From Paenibacillus radicis (ex Xue et al. 2023) (GTDB lineage Bacteria > Bacillota > Bacilli > Paenibacillales > NBRC-103111), in assembly GCF_024722015.1 (NCBI RefSeq), contig NZ_JANQBD010000006.1, forward strand, positions 1 to 64,000: a DNA stretch of 64,000 nucleotides, given 5' to 3'. The translations under genes were made by a program, and so were the position numbers. Shown here piece after piece: positions 52,407-60,867 of this stretch. The notes under the pieces were generated by a model. The model saw only the letters and a program-made list of their open reading frames with translations. It did no database searches and was not told the DNA's origin. The first letter of the stretch is position 1. Each line of letters opens with the position of its first letter.

Positions 52407-53948
52407 TTATTCTTCCGTACGAGGCTGCTTCATCTTAATTACTGTATGAATCCGCAGCACCGCCGCGGCAACTTCCCCGGCAGCCTGCAGCGCATGCAGC
52501 TTCACCTGGGCAGGGTCAACCACGCCGTGCTCCAACATATCAACCAAATAGCCGGTATCGCAATCAATGCCGAGAGAATCTGAACCGGCTGCAATTTGCG
52601 CAGCCTTCACTTCCTCGACCTTCTCGAGCGGATTGTAGCCGGCATTGACTACAATCTGTGCGAGCGGCTTGCGCAGCGCCTGGGCTACGGCTGCAACGCC
52701 GAAGCCCTCCATGCCCTGGATCGTCTCGCGGTGACGATCCAGGTCGTATGCGGCGGCCATCTCGGCTGCGCCGCCGCCGGGCAAGCACCCGCCGCGCAGC
52801 GCAGCCTGCACGGCGGAAGCCGCATCCTTGGCGATGCGCAGTCGCTCGCCAACGACCTCGCTCGTGCTGGCGCCGACGACGATCGTCACCTGCGTCCGGC
52901 CCTTGCCTTCGGCCATGCGGACGCATTCGAGACGCTCGTCATACGATACGCGCCCAGCGAAGCCGAGATAGCCTGCCAGCTCGGCGGCAGGCTTGCGCAG
53001 CCCGCTGCGGCGGATCGGCCGCGCGCCCGTGTATTCGCACACGAGTCGCAAATCGTGGCGAGGGACCCGCTGCACGACCATGATACCATGGTCGGTGCAG
53101 AACTGCTCCGCCTCCGCGTTAACGCCCCGGTCGGCGATTACAAGCCCTACCCGCAGCTCGACCAGCTTGTCGAGCCACTGTCGGAACTGCTCCTTCAGCT
53201 GCATCTGCTTCTGAAAGCCGGCTTCCGTCATGAGCGCTTCCTCATCGATCGTCTCCGGTTCGAATGCATCCTGAAAGACGAGCACCGAAGCTGAATCCGG
53301 AGGAAAGTCCAGCTGTGCGTTAACCGGCTTCTTCTGAATCAGAAGCCCCGGCCATACTTCGCTGATTGCGCGGCTGTGTGAAATCACAACATCCGCAAAT
53401 CGGAAGCTTTCCTCCTGCAGCTTGTGAATACCTAGACGCTTCGCGCCTTCCAATATCAGCTCAGCCAAATCTGCATGCTCACGGCCGGCAATGTAGCCGA
53501 CCCTGTACAGTAGAGGATCCTTAAATCCTTCGATCCTGCGGCTGCGTTTGGCTAATGAAGCCAGCGCCGTCGCCACCCCTTCTTGAATGCCCTTGACGAC
53601 CTTCGCTACCGGCACTCCGCGCGTCACCTGTGCAACCCCTTCAGCGACAATAGCCCCAGCCAGCACGGTGGCTGTCGTTGTACCGTCCCCTACCTGCTGC
53701 TGTTGAGAACGCGCGACCTGAATTAGCAGGCGTGCAGCGGGATGAGTGACATCCATCTTCTCAAGAATGGTCACGCCATCATTAGTAATGATGACTTCAC
53801 CCTGTCCGCCGACAAGCATCGTATCCAAGCCTTTGGGTCCAAGCGTACCTTCGACTGCGGAGCAGATCGCACGAATTGCGCCTGCATTATTGAGCAATGT
53901 GGCATACGTGTCATCACCTTCATGCGACACTGGCTTCATTGAATTCAT
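52407..53948 (-). CDS. Archaeal-type TCP-1/cpn60 (Group III) chaperonin
   Basis: A 513-residue chaperonin related to thermosome/CCT, not to GroEL. Nucleotide-binding motifs: VEGTLGPKGLDTMLV, ITNDGVTILEKMD and VGDGTTTATVLAGAI (GDGTT at 87-91). The late CLPGGGAAEM (near 388) and C-terminal VDPAQVKLHALQAAGEVA are also thermosome-like. The apical region with GFQKQMQLKEQFRQWLDKL and HGIMVVQRVPRHDLRL corresponds to a Group II-type built-in lid, so no GroES would be needed. Bacterial Group III chaperonins were described from hsp70 operons of Firmicutes such as Carboxydothermus; this is the same context. The ATG overlaps the hrcA stop (ATGA), and CIRCE upstream should make it heat-inducible. Much of the gene (about 52640-53320) is high in G+C. 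Confidence 0.93.
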   Translation of the reverse strand: MNSMKPVSHEGDDTYATLLNNAGAIRAICSAVEGTLGPKGLDTMLVGGQGEVIITNDGVTILEKMDVTHPAARLLIQVARSQQQQVGDGTTTATVLAGAIVAEGVAQVTRGVPVAKVVKGIQEGVATALASLAKRSRRIEGFKDPLLYRVGYIAGREHADLAELILEGAKRLGIHKLQEESFRFADVVISHSRAISEVWPGLLIQKKPVNAQLDFPPDSASVLVFQDAFEPETIDEEALMTEAGFQKQMQLKEQFRQWLDKLVELRVGLVIADRGVNAEAEQFCTDHGIMVVQRVPRHDLRLVCEYTGARPIRRSGLRKPAAELAGYLGFAGRVSYDERLECVRMAEGKGRTQVTIVVGASTSEVVGERLRIAKDAASAVQAALRGGCLPGGGAAEMAAAYDLDRHRETIQGMEGFGVAAVAQALRKPLAQIVVNAGYNPLEKVEEVKAAQIAAGSDSLGIDCDTGYLVDMLEHGVVDPAQVKLHALQAAGEVAAAVLRIHTVIKMKQPRTEE

Positions 53949-54970
53949 TTATACCATCGCTCCAGCACCAGCGTCATATCCTTGGACAAATGATCCAACA
54001 AATGAATAACCTTGCCATAATCCATACGGGTCGGACCCAGAATACCAATCGTTCCCAGATGCTTGCCTTCAAAAGTATAAGATGCGGTAATCAAGCTGCA
54101 ATCATTGATGGCGGCCATCGTGTTCTCACTGCCTATTCGCACCTGTATACCTGTGGAAGCGCCCGTGAAAAGCTTGGCAAGCGTCGGTGTCTCAGCGAGT
54201 AAATCAAGTATATTCTTGACCTTCTCCATATCCTGAAATTCCGGCTGTGTAAGCATATTCGTCGTGCCACCCAAGAAAATCCGGTCCTCTTCTCCTTGAT
54301 CGATAACGCCATTGAGCATGGTGAGAATTTCCTCATACCCGGATATACAGCTGCGCATTTCCTCGCCAATCTCTGTAAACAGCTTTGATTTGAATTGAAG
54401 CAGCGGTACATTCTTGAGTCGGGCGTTAAGCAGGTTTACGACCTTCTCAATTTCCGACATAGGTATGCCTTCGGGAATCGACACCGTCTTATTCTCTACC
54501 TGGCCGCTATTAGTAACTACAATGGCGACTGCGGTTCGCTCATTCAGAGGAACGAGCTGCAGATGACGCAGTGTAGTGCCGAACATTTCAGGTCCCATTA
54601 CAATAGATGTATAATTAGTAAGATTCGACAAAATCATCGCAACCTGCTGGATGACCTGCTCCATCTCTTGCATTTTCTCAGCAAAAAATAATTTAAGCAC
54701 GTCAATCTCATGCTGTCCAAGACCCCCGAAAGTAACCAGGTGGTCCACATAATACCGATATCCCTTATGGGACGGAATTCGGCCTGCAGAAGTATGCGGC
54801 TGCTCCAGGAAGCCCATTTCCTCCAAGTCGGACATTTCATTACGAATGGTTGCCGGGCTGAACCCTACATTGCCCCGTTTGGATATGCTGCGCGAGCCAA
54901 CCGGCTCGGCGGAGCGAATATAATCGTCTACAATGGCACTTAAAATATGGCGTTGGCGTTCTGTCAACAT
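53945..54970 (-). CDS. hrcA: Heat-inducible transcription repressor HrcA
   Basis: Repressor of class I heat-shock genes that binds CIRCE with GroEL help, 341 residues. The winged helix occupies the first 85 residues (MLTERQRHILSAIVDDYIRS, RGNVGFSPATIRNEMSDLEE), then a GAF-like dimerisation region. ATG 54970 is chosen because GGGG lies seven bases upstream; the slightly earlier ATG at 54976 is too close to the SD. A perfect CIRCE element lies 63 bp upstream, so it is self-regulated together with the chaperonin, grpE, dnaK and dnaJ. Confidence 0.98.
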   Translation of the reverse strand: MLTERQRHILSAIVDDYIRSAEPVGSRSISKRGNVGFSPATIRNEMSDLEEMGFLEQPHTSAGRIPSHKGYRYYVDHLVTFGGLGQHEIDVLKLFFAEKMQEMEQVIQQVAMILSNLTNYTSIVMGPEMFGTTLRHLQLVPLNERTAVAIVVTNSGQVENKTVSIPEGIPMSEIEKVVNLLNARLKNVPLLQFKSKLFTEIGEEMRSCISGYEEILTMLNGVIDQGEEDRIFLGGTTNMLTQPEFQDMEKVKNILDLLAETPTLAKLFTGASTGIQVRIGSENTMAAINDCSLITASYTFEGKHLGTIGILGPTRMDYGKVIHLLDHLSKDMTLVLERWYK

Positions 54971-55032
54971 GAACATACCCCCCATCCACAGTCATTCATT
55001 ATGTTCAATTAAAAGCTTCTGTTTGTTTGTCG

Positions 55033-55059
55033 TTAGCACTCCAATCTGACGAGTGCTAA
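55033..55059 (-). promoter_or_regulatory. CIRCE operator
   Basis: TTAGCACTC (55033-55041), nine bases, then GAGTGCTAA (55051-55059): a perfect match to the CIRCE consensus, the HrcA binding site. It lies just downstream of the promoter and within the 5' leader of hrcA. Confidence 0.97.
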
Positions 55060-55070
55060 TTCATATTACA

Positions 55071-55099
55071 AAAATAACAGACCCAACGGTCTGTGTCAA
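55071..55099 (-). promoter_or_regulatory. Sigma-A promoter of the hrcA operon
   Basis: A perfect TTGACA (55094-55099) and TATTTT (55071-55076) are separated by 17 bases on the minus strand. The CIRCE element begins about 12 bp downstream of the -10, the standard arrangement. Confidence 0.68.
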
Positions 55100-55160
55100 G
55101 TTAAACTACCGCTACAATACTGCAATTTTCGAGCGCCCCCCCTTGTTCACCCCATCATCA

Positions 55161-55208
55161 AGAAAAGCAAAAATCGGTCTTCCTGATATTTAATCAAGAG
55201 ACCGATTC
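55161..55208 (-). terminator. Rho-independent terminator after the acetyltransferase
   Basis: AATCGGTCT (55172-55180) pairs with AGACCGATT (55199-55207). Read leftward it is followed by TTTGCTTTTCTT. It separates the acetyltransferase from the hrcA promoter. Confidence 0.8.
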
Positions 55209-55225
55209 ATTTATACTTCTGACGG

Positions 55226-55714
55226 CTAGTTGCCCGAAGCTGCAACACCGATTGGATCTACCATTTTTAAGACCGCTATCTCATCACAGCAATCTCTCTT
55301 TTTGCAATGAATACAATCCTTCCATACCTTCTCAGGGAAAATTTCTTTCTGAACAACAGAAAAACCATTTCTTTCAAAGAAATTAACCGCATAGGTTAAT
55401 GCCATTACCTTTGGAATTCCCTGTTGTCTGGCTTCCTCTACAAGAAAATCTACGATTGTATTGCCGATGCCCAAGCCTTTATGTCCTTCAGTTACTCCGA
55501 GAGAGCGAATTTCAACCAGATCTTGGCCGAGCCGCGTTAAGGATCCGCAGCCAACGAATTGGTCATCTATAACAGCGACAACAAAAGTATCGATTTGCTC
55601 GGCTAATGTTTCCCTCGTTCGGGGCAGCATGATCCCTTGCTCTGCATAGCCTTGAATAATAGTATACAGCGTCTCGATATCCTGCTCAGTTGCTTTTCTG
55701 CACGTTACTGTCAT
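55226..55714 (-). CDS. argA: GNAT acetyltransferase, ArgA-like N-acetylglutamate synthase
   Basis: A single-domain GNAT enzyme of 162 residues resembling short N-acetylglutamate synthases, which perform the first step of arginine synthesis. The acetyl-CoA loop is EGHKGLGIGNTIVDFL. The late NFFERNGFSVVQKE and the cysteine-rich KVWKDCIHCKKRDCCDEIAV tail are typical of this subgroup. An ARG box 37 bp before the ATG supports the assignment independently. SD GGTGGG is six bases upstream. It is monocistronic. The precise substrate remains inferred. Confidence 0.82.
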   Translation of the reverse strand: MTVTCRKATEQDIETLYTIIQGYAEQGIMLPRTRETLAEQIDTFVVAVIDDQFVGCGSLTRLGQDLVEIRSLGVTEGHKGLGIGNTIVDFLVEEARQQGIPKVMALTYAVNFFERNGFSVVQKEIFPEKVWKDCIHCKKRDCCDEIAVLKMVDPIGVAASGN

Positions 55715-55750
55715 AGAAAACCCACCATTTCATGTCGTAAATTCAATTTA

Positions 55751-55768
55751 TATGAATAAATATACAAC
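55751..55768 (-). promoter_or_regulatory. ARG box (ArgR/AhrC operator)
   Basis: TATGAATAAATATACAAC fits the 18-bp ARG-box pattern TNTGNATWWWWATNCANA at 17 positions. It lies 37-54 bp before the acetyltransferase ATG, in a very AT-rich gap that also holds a poorer, off-register second half (near 55772-55790). Confidence 0.65.
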
Positions 55769-55796
55769 AAAACGTATAAATAATTCAATATAAAAT

Positions 55797-56960
55797 TTAT
55801 TCGGCTGTCAGGCTTACAAATTCTCCAAACACTTCGTTACCAAGCAGCAGCCCATTCTCCGACAGCTTGTAGCCCTCCTCTGTCGGCTCCAGCAGCTTTC
55901 GTTCCAAAAGTTTGCTCAGTGGATTGCCAAAAACAGCTTCCAGCTCCCTGCCGAATTGTTTGCTGAAATCAGCTCGCTTCACTCCACACAGCATCCGCAA
56001 GCCGACCATCATGAAGTCCTCCATCGCATCCTGCTCGCTGATTTCATATTGCTCCAGCAGCGGTAGTCCATGGAGGGTCGCATCAATATAAGGCTGTACG
56101 CCTTTAATATTGACATGTCTCTTTCCATACATATACCCGTGAGCACCGGCCCCTAAACCGTAGTAACTCCGATTCAACCAATACATGCTGTTATGCCGGC
56201 TCTCATAGCCTGGCTTAGCGAAGTTGCTGATCTCGTACTGTTCGTACCCGGCCTGCCTCAAACGCTTCATAATTAAAAGGAACATTTCCACTTCTTGATC
56301 TTCGTCCGGAAGAGGCAGTTGATTTTTTTGATAAAGCGAATGAAACAACGTATGCTCTTCCACCTTCAAGCCGTAAATGGAGTAATGCTTCAAGTCAAGC
56401 GCCAGCGCTTTATCAAGGGTATCGTTCATTACTTCAACCGTCTGATTCGGAAGTCCAAACATCAAATCGATGGACATATTCGTAAATCCAACGCTTCGTG
56501 CATTTTCGATACTCCTGTACACGTCATCCGTATTGTGGATCCGGCCTATCCCTTCCAATAAAGCATTGTCAAACGACTGGACCCCGAAGCTGATCCGATT
56601 GACGCCGCCTTCCTTCATGGCCTGAAGTTTCTCCTTATCGGTTGTCCCCGGATTAGCTTCCATCGAAAACTCGAGTTCGGCCGATTGATTCGGAAAGTAG
56701 GTGCGCACTCGCTTCAAAAAGCTTTCCATCTGATCCGGCAGAAGTACGGTAGGTGTTCCGCCGCCAACAAAAATAGTCTCGATCTGCTGCGGCGGTACGA
56801 GCTGAACCGTCCTTTCCATCTCCCGCTCCAACGCATCCAAATAATCCATGACTGGTTGGCCTTTTAATACATAGGAGTTAAAGTCACAGTAATGGCATTT
56901 GTTTGTACAAAACGGAATGTGGATATATACCGCAGCGGGTGTTTCATTTCTGTGGATCAT
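55797..56960 (-). CDS. hemW: Radical SAM heme chaperone HemW
   Basis: HemN-like protein that inserts heme into respiratory enzymes and is not a true coproporphyrinogen dehydrogenase. Cluster ligands C18, C22 and C25 lie in IHIPFCTNKCHYCDF; the fourth Cys typical of HemN is absent here, as in HemW. Other marks are TIFVGGGTPTVL and YEISNFAKPGYESRHN. Length 387 from ATG 56960, with GGGAGG ten bases upstream; an ATG three codons earlier touches the SD. It follows lepA as in Bacillus. Confidence 0.94.
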   Translation of the reverse strand: MIHRNETPAAVYIHIPFCTNKCHYCDFNSYVLKGQPVMDYLDALEREMERTVQLVPPQQIETIFVGGGTPTVLLPDQMESFLKRVRTYFPNQSAELEFSMEANPGTTDKEKLQAMKEGGVNRISFGVQSFDNALLEGIGRIHNTDDVYRSIENARSVGFTNMSIDLMFGLPNQTVEVMNDTLDKALALDLKHYSIYGLKVEEHTLFHSLYQKNQLPLPDEDQEVEMFLLIMKRLRQAGYEQYEISNFAKPGYESRHNSMYWLNRSYYGLGAGAHGYMYGKRHVNIKGVQPYIDATLHGLPLLEQYEISEQDAMEDFMMVGLRMLCGVKRADFSKQFGRELEAVFGNPLSKLLERKLLEPTEEGYKLSENGLLLGNEVFGEFVSLTAE

Positions 56961-56996
56961 CGTTAACATTCCTCCCTGTTATCTTTCTTCACGTGA

Positions 56997-57030
56997 CATA
57001 AAAGCAGGTGCGTCAGTTGCACGCACCTGC
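56997..57030 (-). terminator. Rho-independent terminator after lepA
   Basis: GCAGGTGCGT (57004-57013) pairs perfectly with ACGCACCTGC (57021-57030) around a seven-base loop. Read leftward TTTTATG follows. hemW starts 36 bp further, so it needs read-through or an unseen promoter. Confidence 0.78.
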
Positions 57031-57045
57031 TCATGATTTATTTTT

Positions 57046-58857
57046 CTAATCGTCAAGCTTCAATACGGCCATGAACGCTTCCTGAGGCACTTCGACGCTG
57101 CCGACCTGTTTCATCCGCTTCTTGCCTTCCTTTTGCTTATCCAACAGCTTCCTTTTTCTCGAAATATCGCCGCCGTAGCATTTGGCTAATACATTTTTCC
57201 GCATCGCTTTAACGGTTTCCCTCGATACGATTTTTTGGCCAATCGCCGCTTGGATCGGCACCTCGAACATTTGGCGTGGAATTAAATCCTTCAGCTTCTC
57301 GCAAATAATTTTTCCGCGATGGTAAGCCCGATCCCGGTGAACGATAAACGAAAGAGCATCGACCTGCTCGCTGTTCAGCATGATATCCATTTTGACAAGA
57401 TTGGATTTCTTATAGCCTGACAGCTCATAATCGAATGAAGCATAGCCCTTGGTACTTGACTTTAACTGATCAAAGAAATCGTAAACGATTTCGGACAGCG
57501 GAATATCATAAGTCAAGGTTACACGTGTTGTATCCAAATATTCCATATTGATAAATTCGCCGCGCTTGCCTTGGCAAAGCTCCATGATGGCTCCAACAAA
57601 ATCATTGGGGACAATAACAGCAGCCTTTACGTAAGGCTCCTCTACGAAGTCGATTTTACCAGGCTCCGGAAATAACGACGGATTCTCGATGCTCAATACC
57701 TCGCCATTTGTTTGCGTTACTTTAAACACAACGCTTGGCGCGGTAGTAATCAGATCGATGTTGAACTCACGTTCTATCCGTTCCTGAATAACATCCATAT
57801 GCAGCAGACCGAGGAATCCGCAGCGGAAACCAAAGCCTAACGCAGTAGAAGTCTCTGGTTCGAAGCTAAGTGAAGCATCGTTCAACTGCAGCTTTTCCAA
57901 AGCTTCACGCAGGTCGTTATAGTCGCTAGTCTCGATCGGATAAAGTCCGCAGAACACCATAGGGTTGATTTTACGGTAGCCAGGCAGCGCTTCAGGCGCT
58001 GGATTTTTGGCATCGGTAACGGTATCCCCGACACGCGTATCGCCAACGTTTTTTATCCCGGCAACGATGAAGCCAACATCTCCAATTTCAAGCGAGTCTA
58101 CGGTTGACATCCGCGGTTTAAAAGCACCGACCTCAATAACCTCGAACACTTTTTCCGTTGCCATGAACTTGATTTTGGAACCCGACTTGATGGAGCCGTC
58201 AATAACACGCACGTAGACGATTACACCTTTGTAAGGATCATAATGAGAATCAAATATAAGCGCTTTAAGCGGCTTGCTTGGATCTCCCGTTGGAGCCGGA
58301 ACAAGCTTGACTACCTGCTCTATGATCTCCTTGATCCCAATCCCTGCCTTGGCGGAAGCTAATACCGCCTGGCTCGTGTCGAGCCCAATTACATCCTCAA
58401 TCTCCTGCTTAACCCGCTCAGGGTCTGCACTAGGCAGATCGATTTTGTTAATGACCGGCAATATTTCCAGGTTGTTGTCGAGCGCAAGGTATACGTTAGC
58501 TAACGTTTGCGCCTCGATTCCTTGCGCCGCATCAACCACAAGCAGTGCGCCTTCACAGGCTGCAAGGCTGCGGGATACCTCATACGTGAAATCGACATGC
58601 CCAGGCGTATCGATTAAATTCAAAATATAATCTTCCCCGTCATCCGCACGGTAACTTAAGCGAACGGCCTGCAGCTTGATGGTGATGCCCCGCTCGCGCT
58701 CCAGATCCATTTGATCCAACACCTGCTCTTGCATTTCGCGCGAGGAGAGTGCTCCCGTATATTCAAGTATTCGGTCTGCCAGCGTCGATTTTCCATGGTC
58801 GATGTGAGCAATAATTGAAAAGTTCCTAATCTTTTTCTGTCTGGCTAGAATATCCAT
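57046..58857 (-). CDS. lepA: Elongation factor 4 (LepA)
   Basis: Ribosome-binding translational GTPase (603 residues). G1 is [15 protein letters not shown], the switch region is [14 protein letters not shown]3 is DTPGHVDF and G4 is NKIDLP. The LepA-specific C-terminal domain ends [20 protein letters not shown]. Length is normal. It is preceded by yqxA and followed by a terminator. Confidence 0.99.
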   Translation of the reverse strand: MDILARQKKIRNFSIIAHIDHGKSTLADRILEYTGALSSREMQEQVLDQMDLERERGITIKLQAVRLSYRADDGEDYILNLIDTPGHVDFTYEVSRSLAACEGALLVVDAAQGIEAQTLANVYLALDNNLEILPVINKIDLPSADPERVKQEIEDVIGLDTSQAVLASAKAGIGIKEIIEQVVKLVPAPTGDPSKPLKALIFDSHYDPYKGVIVYVRVIDGSIKSGSKIKFMATEKVFEVIEVGAFKPRMSTVDSLEIGDVGFIVAGIKNVGDTRVGDTVTDAKNPAPEALPGYRKINPMVFCGLYPIETSDYNDLREALEKLQLNDASLSFEPETSTALGFGFRCGFLGLLHMDVIQERIEREFNIDLITTAPSVVFKVTQTNGEVLSIENPSLFPEPGKIDFVEEPYVKAAVIVPNDFVGAIMELCQGKRGEFINMEYLDTTRVTLTYDIPLSEIVYDFFDQLKSSTKGYASFDYELSGYKKSNLVKMDIMLNSEQVDALSFIVHRDRAYHRGKIICEKLKDLIPRQMFEVPIQAAIGQKIVSRETVKAMRKNVLAKCYGGDISRKRKLLDKQKEGKKRMKQVGSVEVPQEAFMAVLKLDD

Positions 58858-58935
58858 TTGCGCTGACCCTCACTAACCTACAAATTTACAATACCTCTAA
58901 TTATAGCAGTTGTGAGTGAAGGCATCAATGCAAGG

Positions 58936-59355
58936 TTATCCGGTAACCATTTCGAACAAGGAAACGACGAGGCGGATCCCATGGTAGGCAATAATTTGCA
59001 GCAGCTCCCCGACTTTATTCCCAAGCCTGGCAATGCCTGAGGTTTCGTTTATTTCGGCTTTTGGCTCCGTTTCCTCCTTGGGCTCTTTTTTTCCTTTTCC
59101 TTCTGCTGCCTGTGTCGTTCCAGCTGTACCGGCAGCCTTGCTTCCGTTCGGCCCCACTGTTACGCCACCCGCTTTCGAATCCTGAGGCTTCTCCGCTTGC
59201 GGCCATAAACGGACGCCGCCTGACTCTGGAGCCGCTTTTACAATCGGTCCCTGAATACGTTCAACACCGCGGGTAGCTAAGTCAACCCCGAAAAAGATAC
59301 AAAATCCCATTCCCAGCACTATCAGCAGCAGCTTGATATAAAAATTATTTCTCAT
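58936..59355 (-). CDS. yqxA: YqxA-like (DUF3679) membrane protein
   Basis: A 139-residue protein with one N-terminal membrane segment (about 7-27, FYIKLLLIVLGMGFCIFFGV) and an extracytoplasmic part. The LATRGVERIQG motif after the helix and the short C-terminal amphipathic helix (GNKVGELLQIIAYHGIRLVV) fit DUF3679. The middle, residues 50-105, is a low-complexity Lys/Glu/Gly linker that lengthens it relative to Bacillus YqxA (about 112). It sits between spoIIP and lepA as in Bacillus. Function is unknown; association with sporulation is inferred from position. Confidence 0.75.
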   Translation of the reverse strand: MRNNFYIKLLLIVLGMGFCIFFGVDLATRGVERIQGPIVKAAPESGGVRLWPQAEKPQDSKAGGVTVGPNGSKAAGTAGTTQAAEGKGKKEPKEETEPKAEINETSGIARLGNKVGELLQIIAYHGIRLVVSLFEMVTG

Positions 59356-59397
59356 CCCTTAAGCGCCCCCAGAACGATTTCGTTCTTTTTTTTGCAA

Positions 59398-60648
59398 TTA
59401 ATTTTGCTTTTTACCGTCTTTGGCTCCGGCAGGTGTTCCATCCACTTTTTGCACATTAAGCACCACTTCTGAAATCGCCTCAGCCAACAGGTCAACGGTT
59501 CTGTAGCATTCCTCCAAGGAATTGTCCACGCCTCCAACCTCTATCAGCACACTATTGGGCGAAAAATTTTGATTATACACCCCGTTCCCTTCTGCCGCTT
59601 TAGCAAAGGAGCCTTTAGAAATACCCGGGTATTTACTTTCCAGTGCGTGATGGATATCTGAAGCAAATTGTTCGTTTTCTTTCCAATTCGCATTTTTACC
59701 GCCAATAACAAAGTAGACTTGCGCATAATCTTTGCCGTTAATCTCTACGGTCGTCTTACTTCTCCGCTGTGAATCTCTATGAATATCAAAATAAAATTTT
59801 AGATCCGGATGGGAGGCACTGGCTTCTTGCAATGTTTTGAGAGAGTATTTATAAGAATAATAGTAATTGAAGCTTTTCTCGATAGCCGGATAGTTTTTAT
59901 CCGAATGAACGGCTCCTATACCTTCCTTCTCCAGCATTTGCGCCAGTCTCAGACCCACTAACGTTACATTTTTTTTCGGATCATAAGCTTTATCGGGATC
60001 CTTCACCCCATCAAGCTCCGGCAAATAGGACTCCTGATTATGGGATTGATAGATGAAGGCCACATTACGTCCCGCCATTCTCGGAGGCTGTGCAGTCGGG
60101 ATTTGAGGCCCATGCGTCGTATCGTTCGTTTCAGGCGGAGCCGTCGGATTCGCTGTTATAGAACCCTCGCCACCTTCGCCATTCTTCGGAATGACATCCC
60201 CCTTCGGACCATAATCCTCCGGCCCATCCTCACCTGTAGCTGCGCTGCTTCGCAATACTACCGAGCGGTCTTGAGCCAAACCGGGCATTTCTCTGGCTAT
60301 GAAAGTTTTCGGGTCCTTCCAATTCAAGTCTGTGAGCAACGAAAATAGAAATCCCGATACATTGGACTGTGAAAACGTAAACGTCTGACGGTCTGTCTGC
60401 ATATAAGGCACTTCCATTCCCATCATATCCATAAAAAAACGACTCGATACCGACGAAGCCAACCCCTTCATAGACGAAACAGGTGCGGAATTATTCATTT
60501 TCGTTTGAGCATACCCAAGCAATCCAAGTGCTATAAAAAACAGCAAACAACCTGTCACAAGAGCCGTTATTACCCGAAAATAAATACCCAAATCCTGCCC
60601 AGCTTTACGATATTTGTTCACATTAATAGTCACTGCTGTCCATTTCAT
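59398..60648 (-). CDS. spoIIP: Stage II sporulation protein P (SpoIIP)
   Basis: Peptidoglycan amidase/endopeptidase of the engulfment machine, working with SpoIID and SpoIIM. One membrane helix lies near 30-50. A Pro/Gly/Asn-rich linker (about 140-190) precedes the catalytic domain with IYQSHNQESYLPEL, FYFDIHRDSQRRS and VLIEVGGVDN, which carry the likely zinc ligands and Glu. Length 416 from ATG 60648, with AGGAGG seven bases upstream; the ATG two codons earlier is on top of the SD. In Bacillus it directly follows gpr; here a chemoreceptor gene intervenes. Confidence 0.95.
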   Translation of the reverse strand: MKWTAVTINVNKYRKAGQDLGIYFRVITALVTGCLLFFIALGLLGYAQTKMNNSAPVSSMKGLASSVSSRFFMDMMGMEVPYMQTDRQTFTFSQSNVSGFLFSLLTDLNWKDPKTFIAREMPGLAQDRSVVLRSSAATGEDGPEDYGPKGDVIPKNGEGGEGSITANPTAPPETNDTTHGPQIPTAQPPRMAGRNVAFIYQSHNQESYLPELDGVKDPDKAYDPKKNVTLVGLRLAQMLEKEGIGAVHSDKNYPAIEKSFNYYYSYKYSLKTLQEASASHPDLKFYFDIHRDSQRRSKTTVEINGKDYAQVYFVIGGKNANWKENEQFASDIHHALESKYPGISKGSFAKAAEGNGVYNQNFSPNSVLIEVGGVDNSLEECYRTVDLLAEAISEVVLNVQKVDGTPAGAKDGKKQN

Positions 60649-60796
60649 GCGCATTCCTCCTGAGAGTTTTCGTTAGAAAACTTACTTCGTAAGCATAAGG
60701 CTGAGCCATCTATCAGACTATCTACCGAAATAACTGACCACCGACCGCTAGTATCAAATCTATGAGTATTTACTAGAAGATAGAACCAAACTCATC

Positions 60797-60824
60797 TAAT
60801 ACTTTATTTGCTATATTCCGATAG
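60797..60824 (+). promoter_or_regulatory. Candidate sigma-D promoter of the chemoreceptor gene
   Basis: TAAT (60797-60800), 16 bases, then TCCGATAG (60817-60824), close to the motility sigma consensus TAAA-N15-GCCGATAT. It is 43 bp before the ATG. A TATAAT at 60838-60843 also exists but without a -35. Confidence 0.42.
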
Positions 60825-60867
60825 TTTTCTTAAAGACTATAATCACTAAAATTCCGGGGGGACCTCT

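Noticed and set aside
52596-53294. Long plus-strand ORF (232 codons) antisense to the chaperonin
   Set aside because: It lies entirely in the GC-rich part of a well-supported chaperonin gene, has no SD or family motif, and arises from low stop-codon density.
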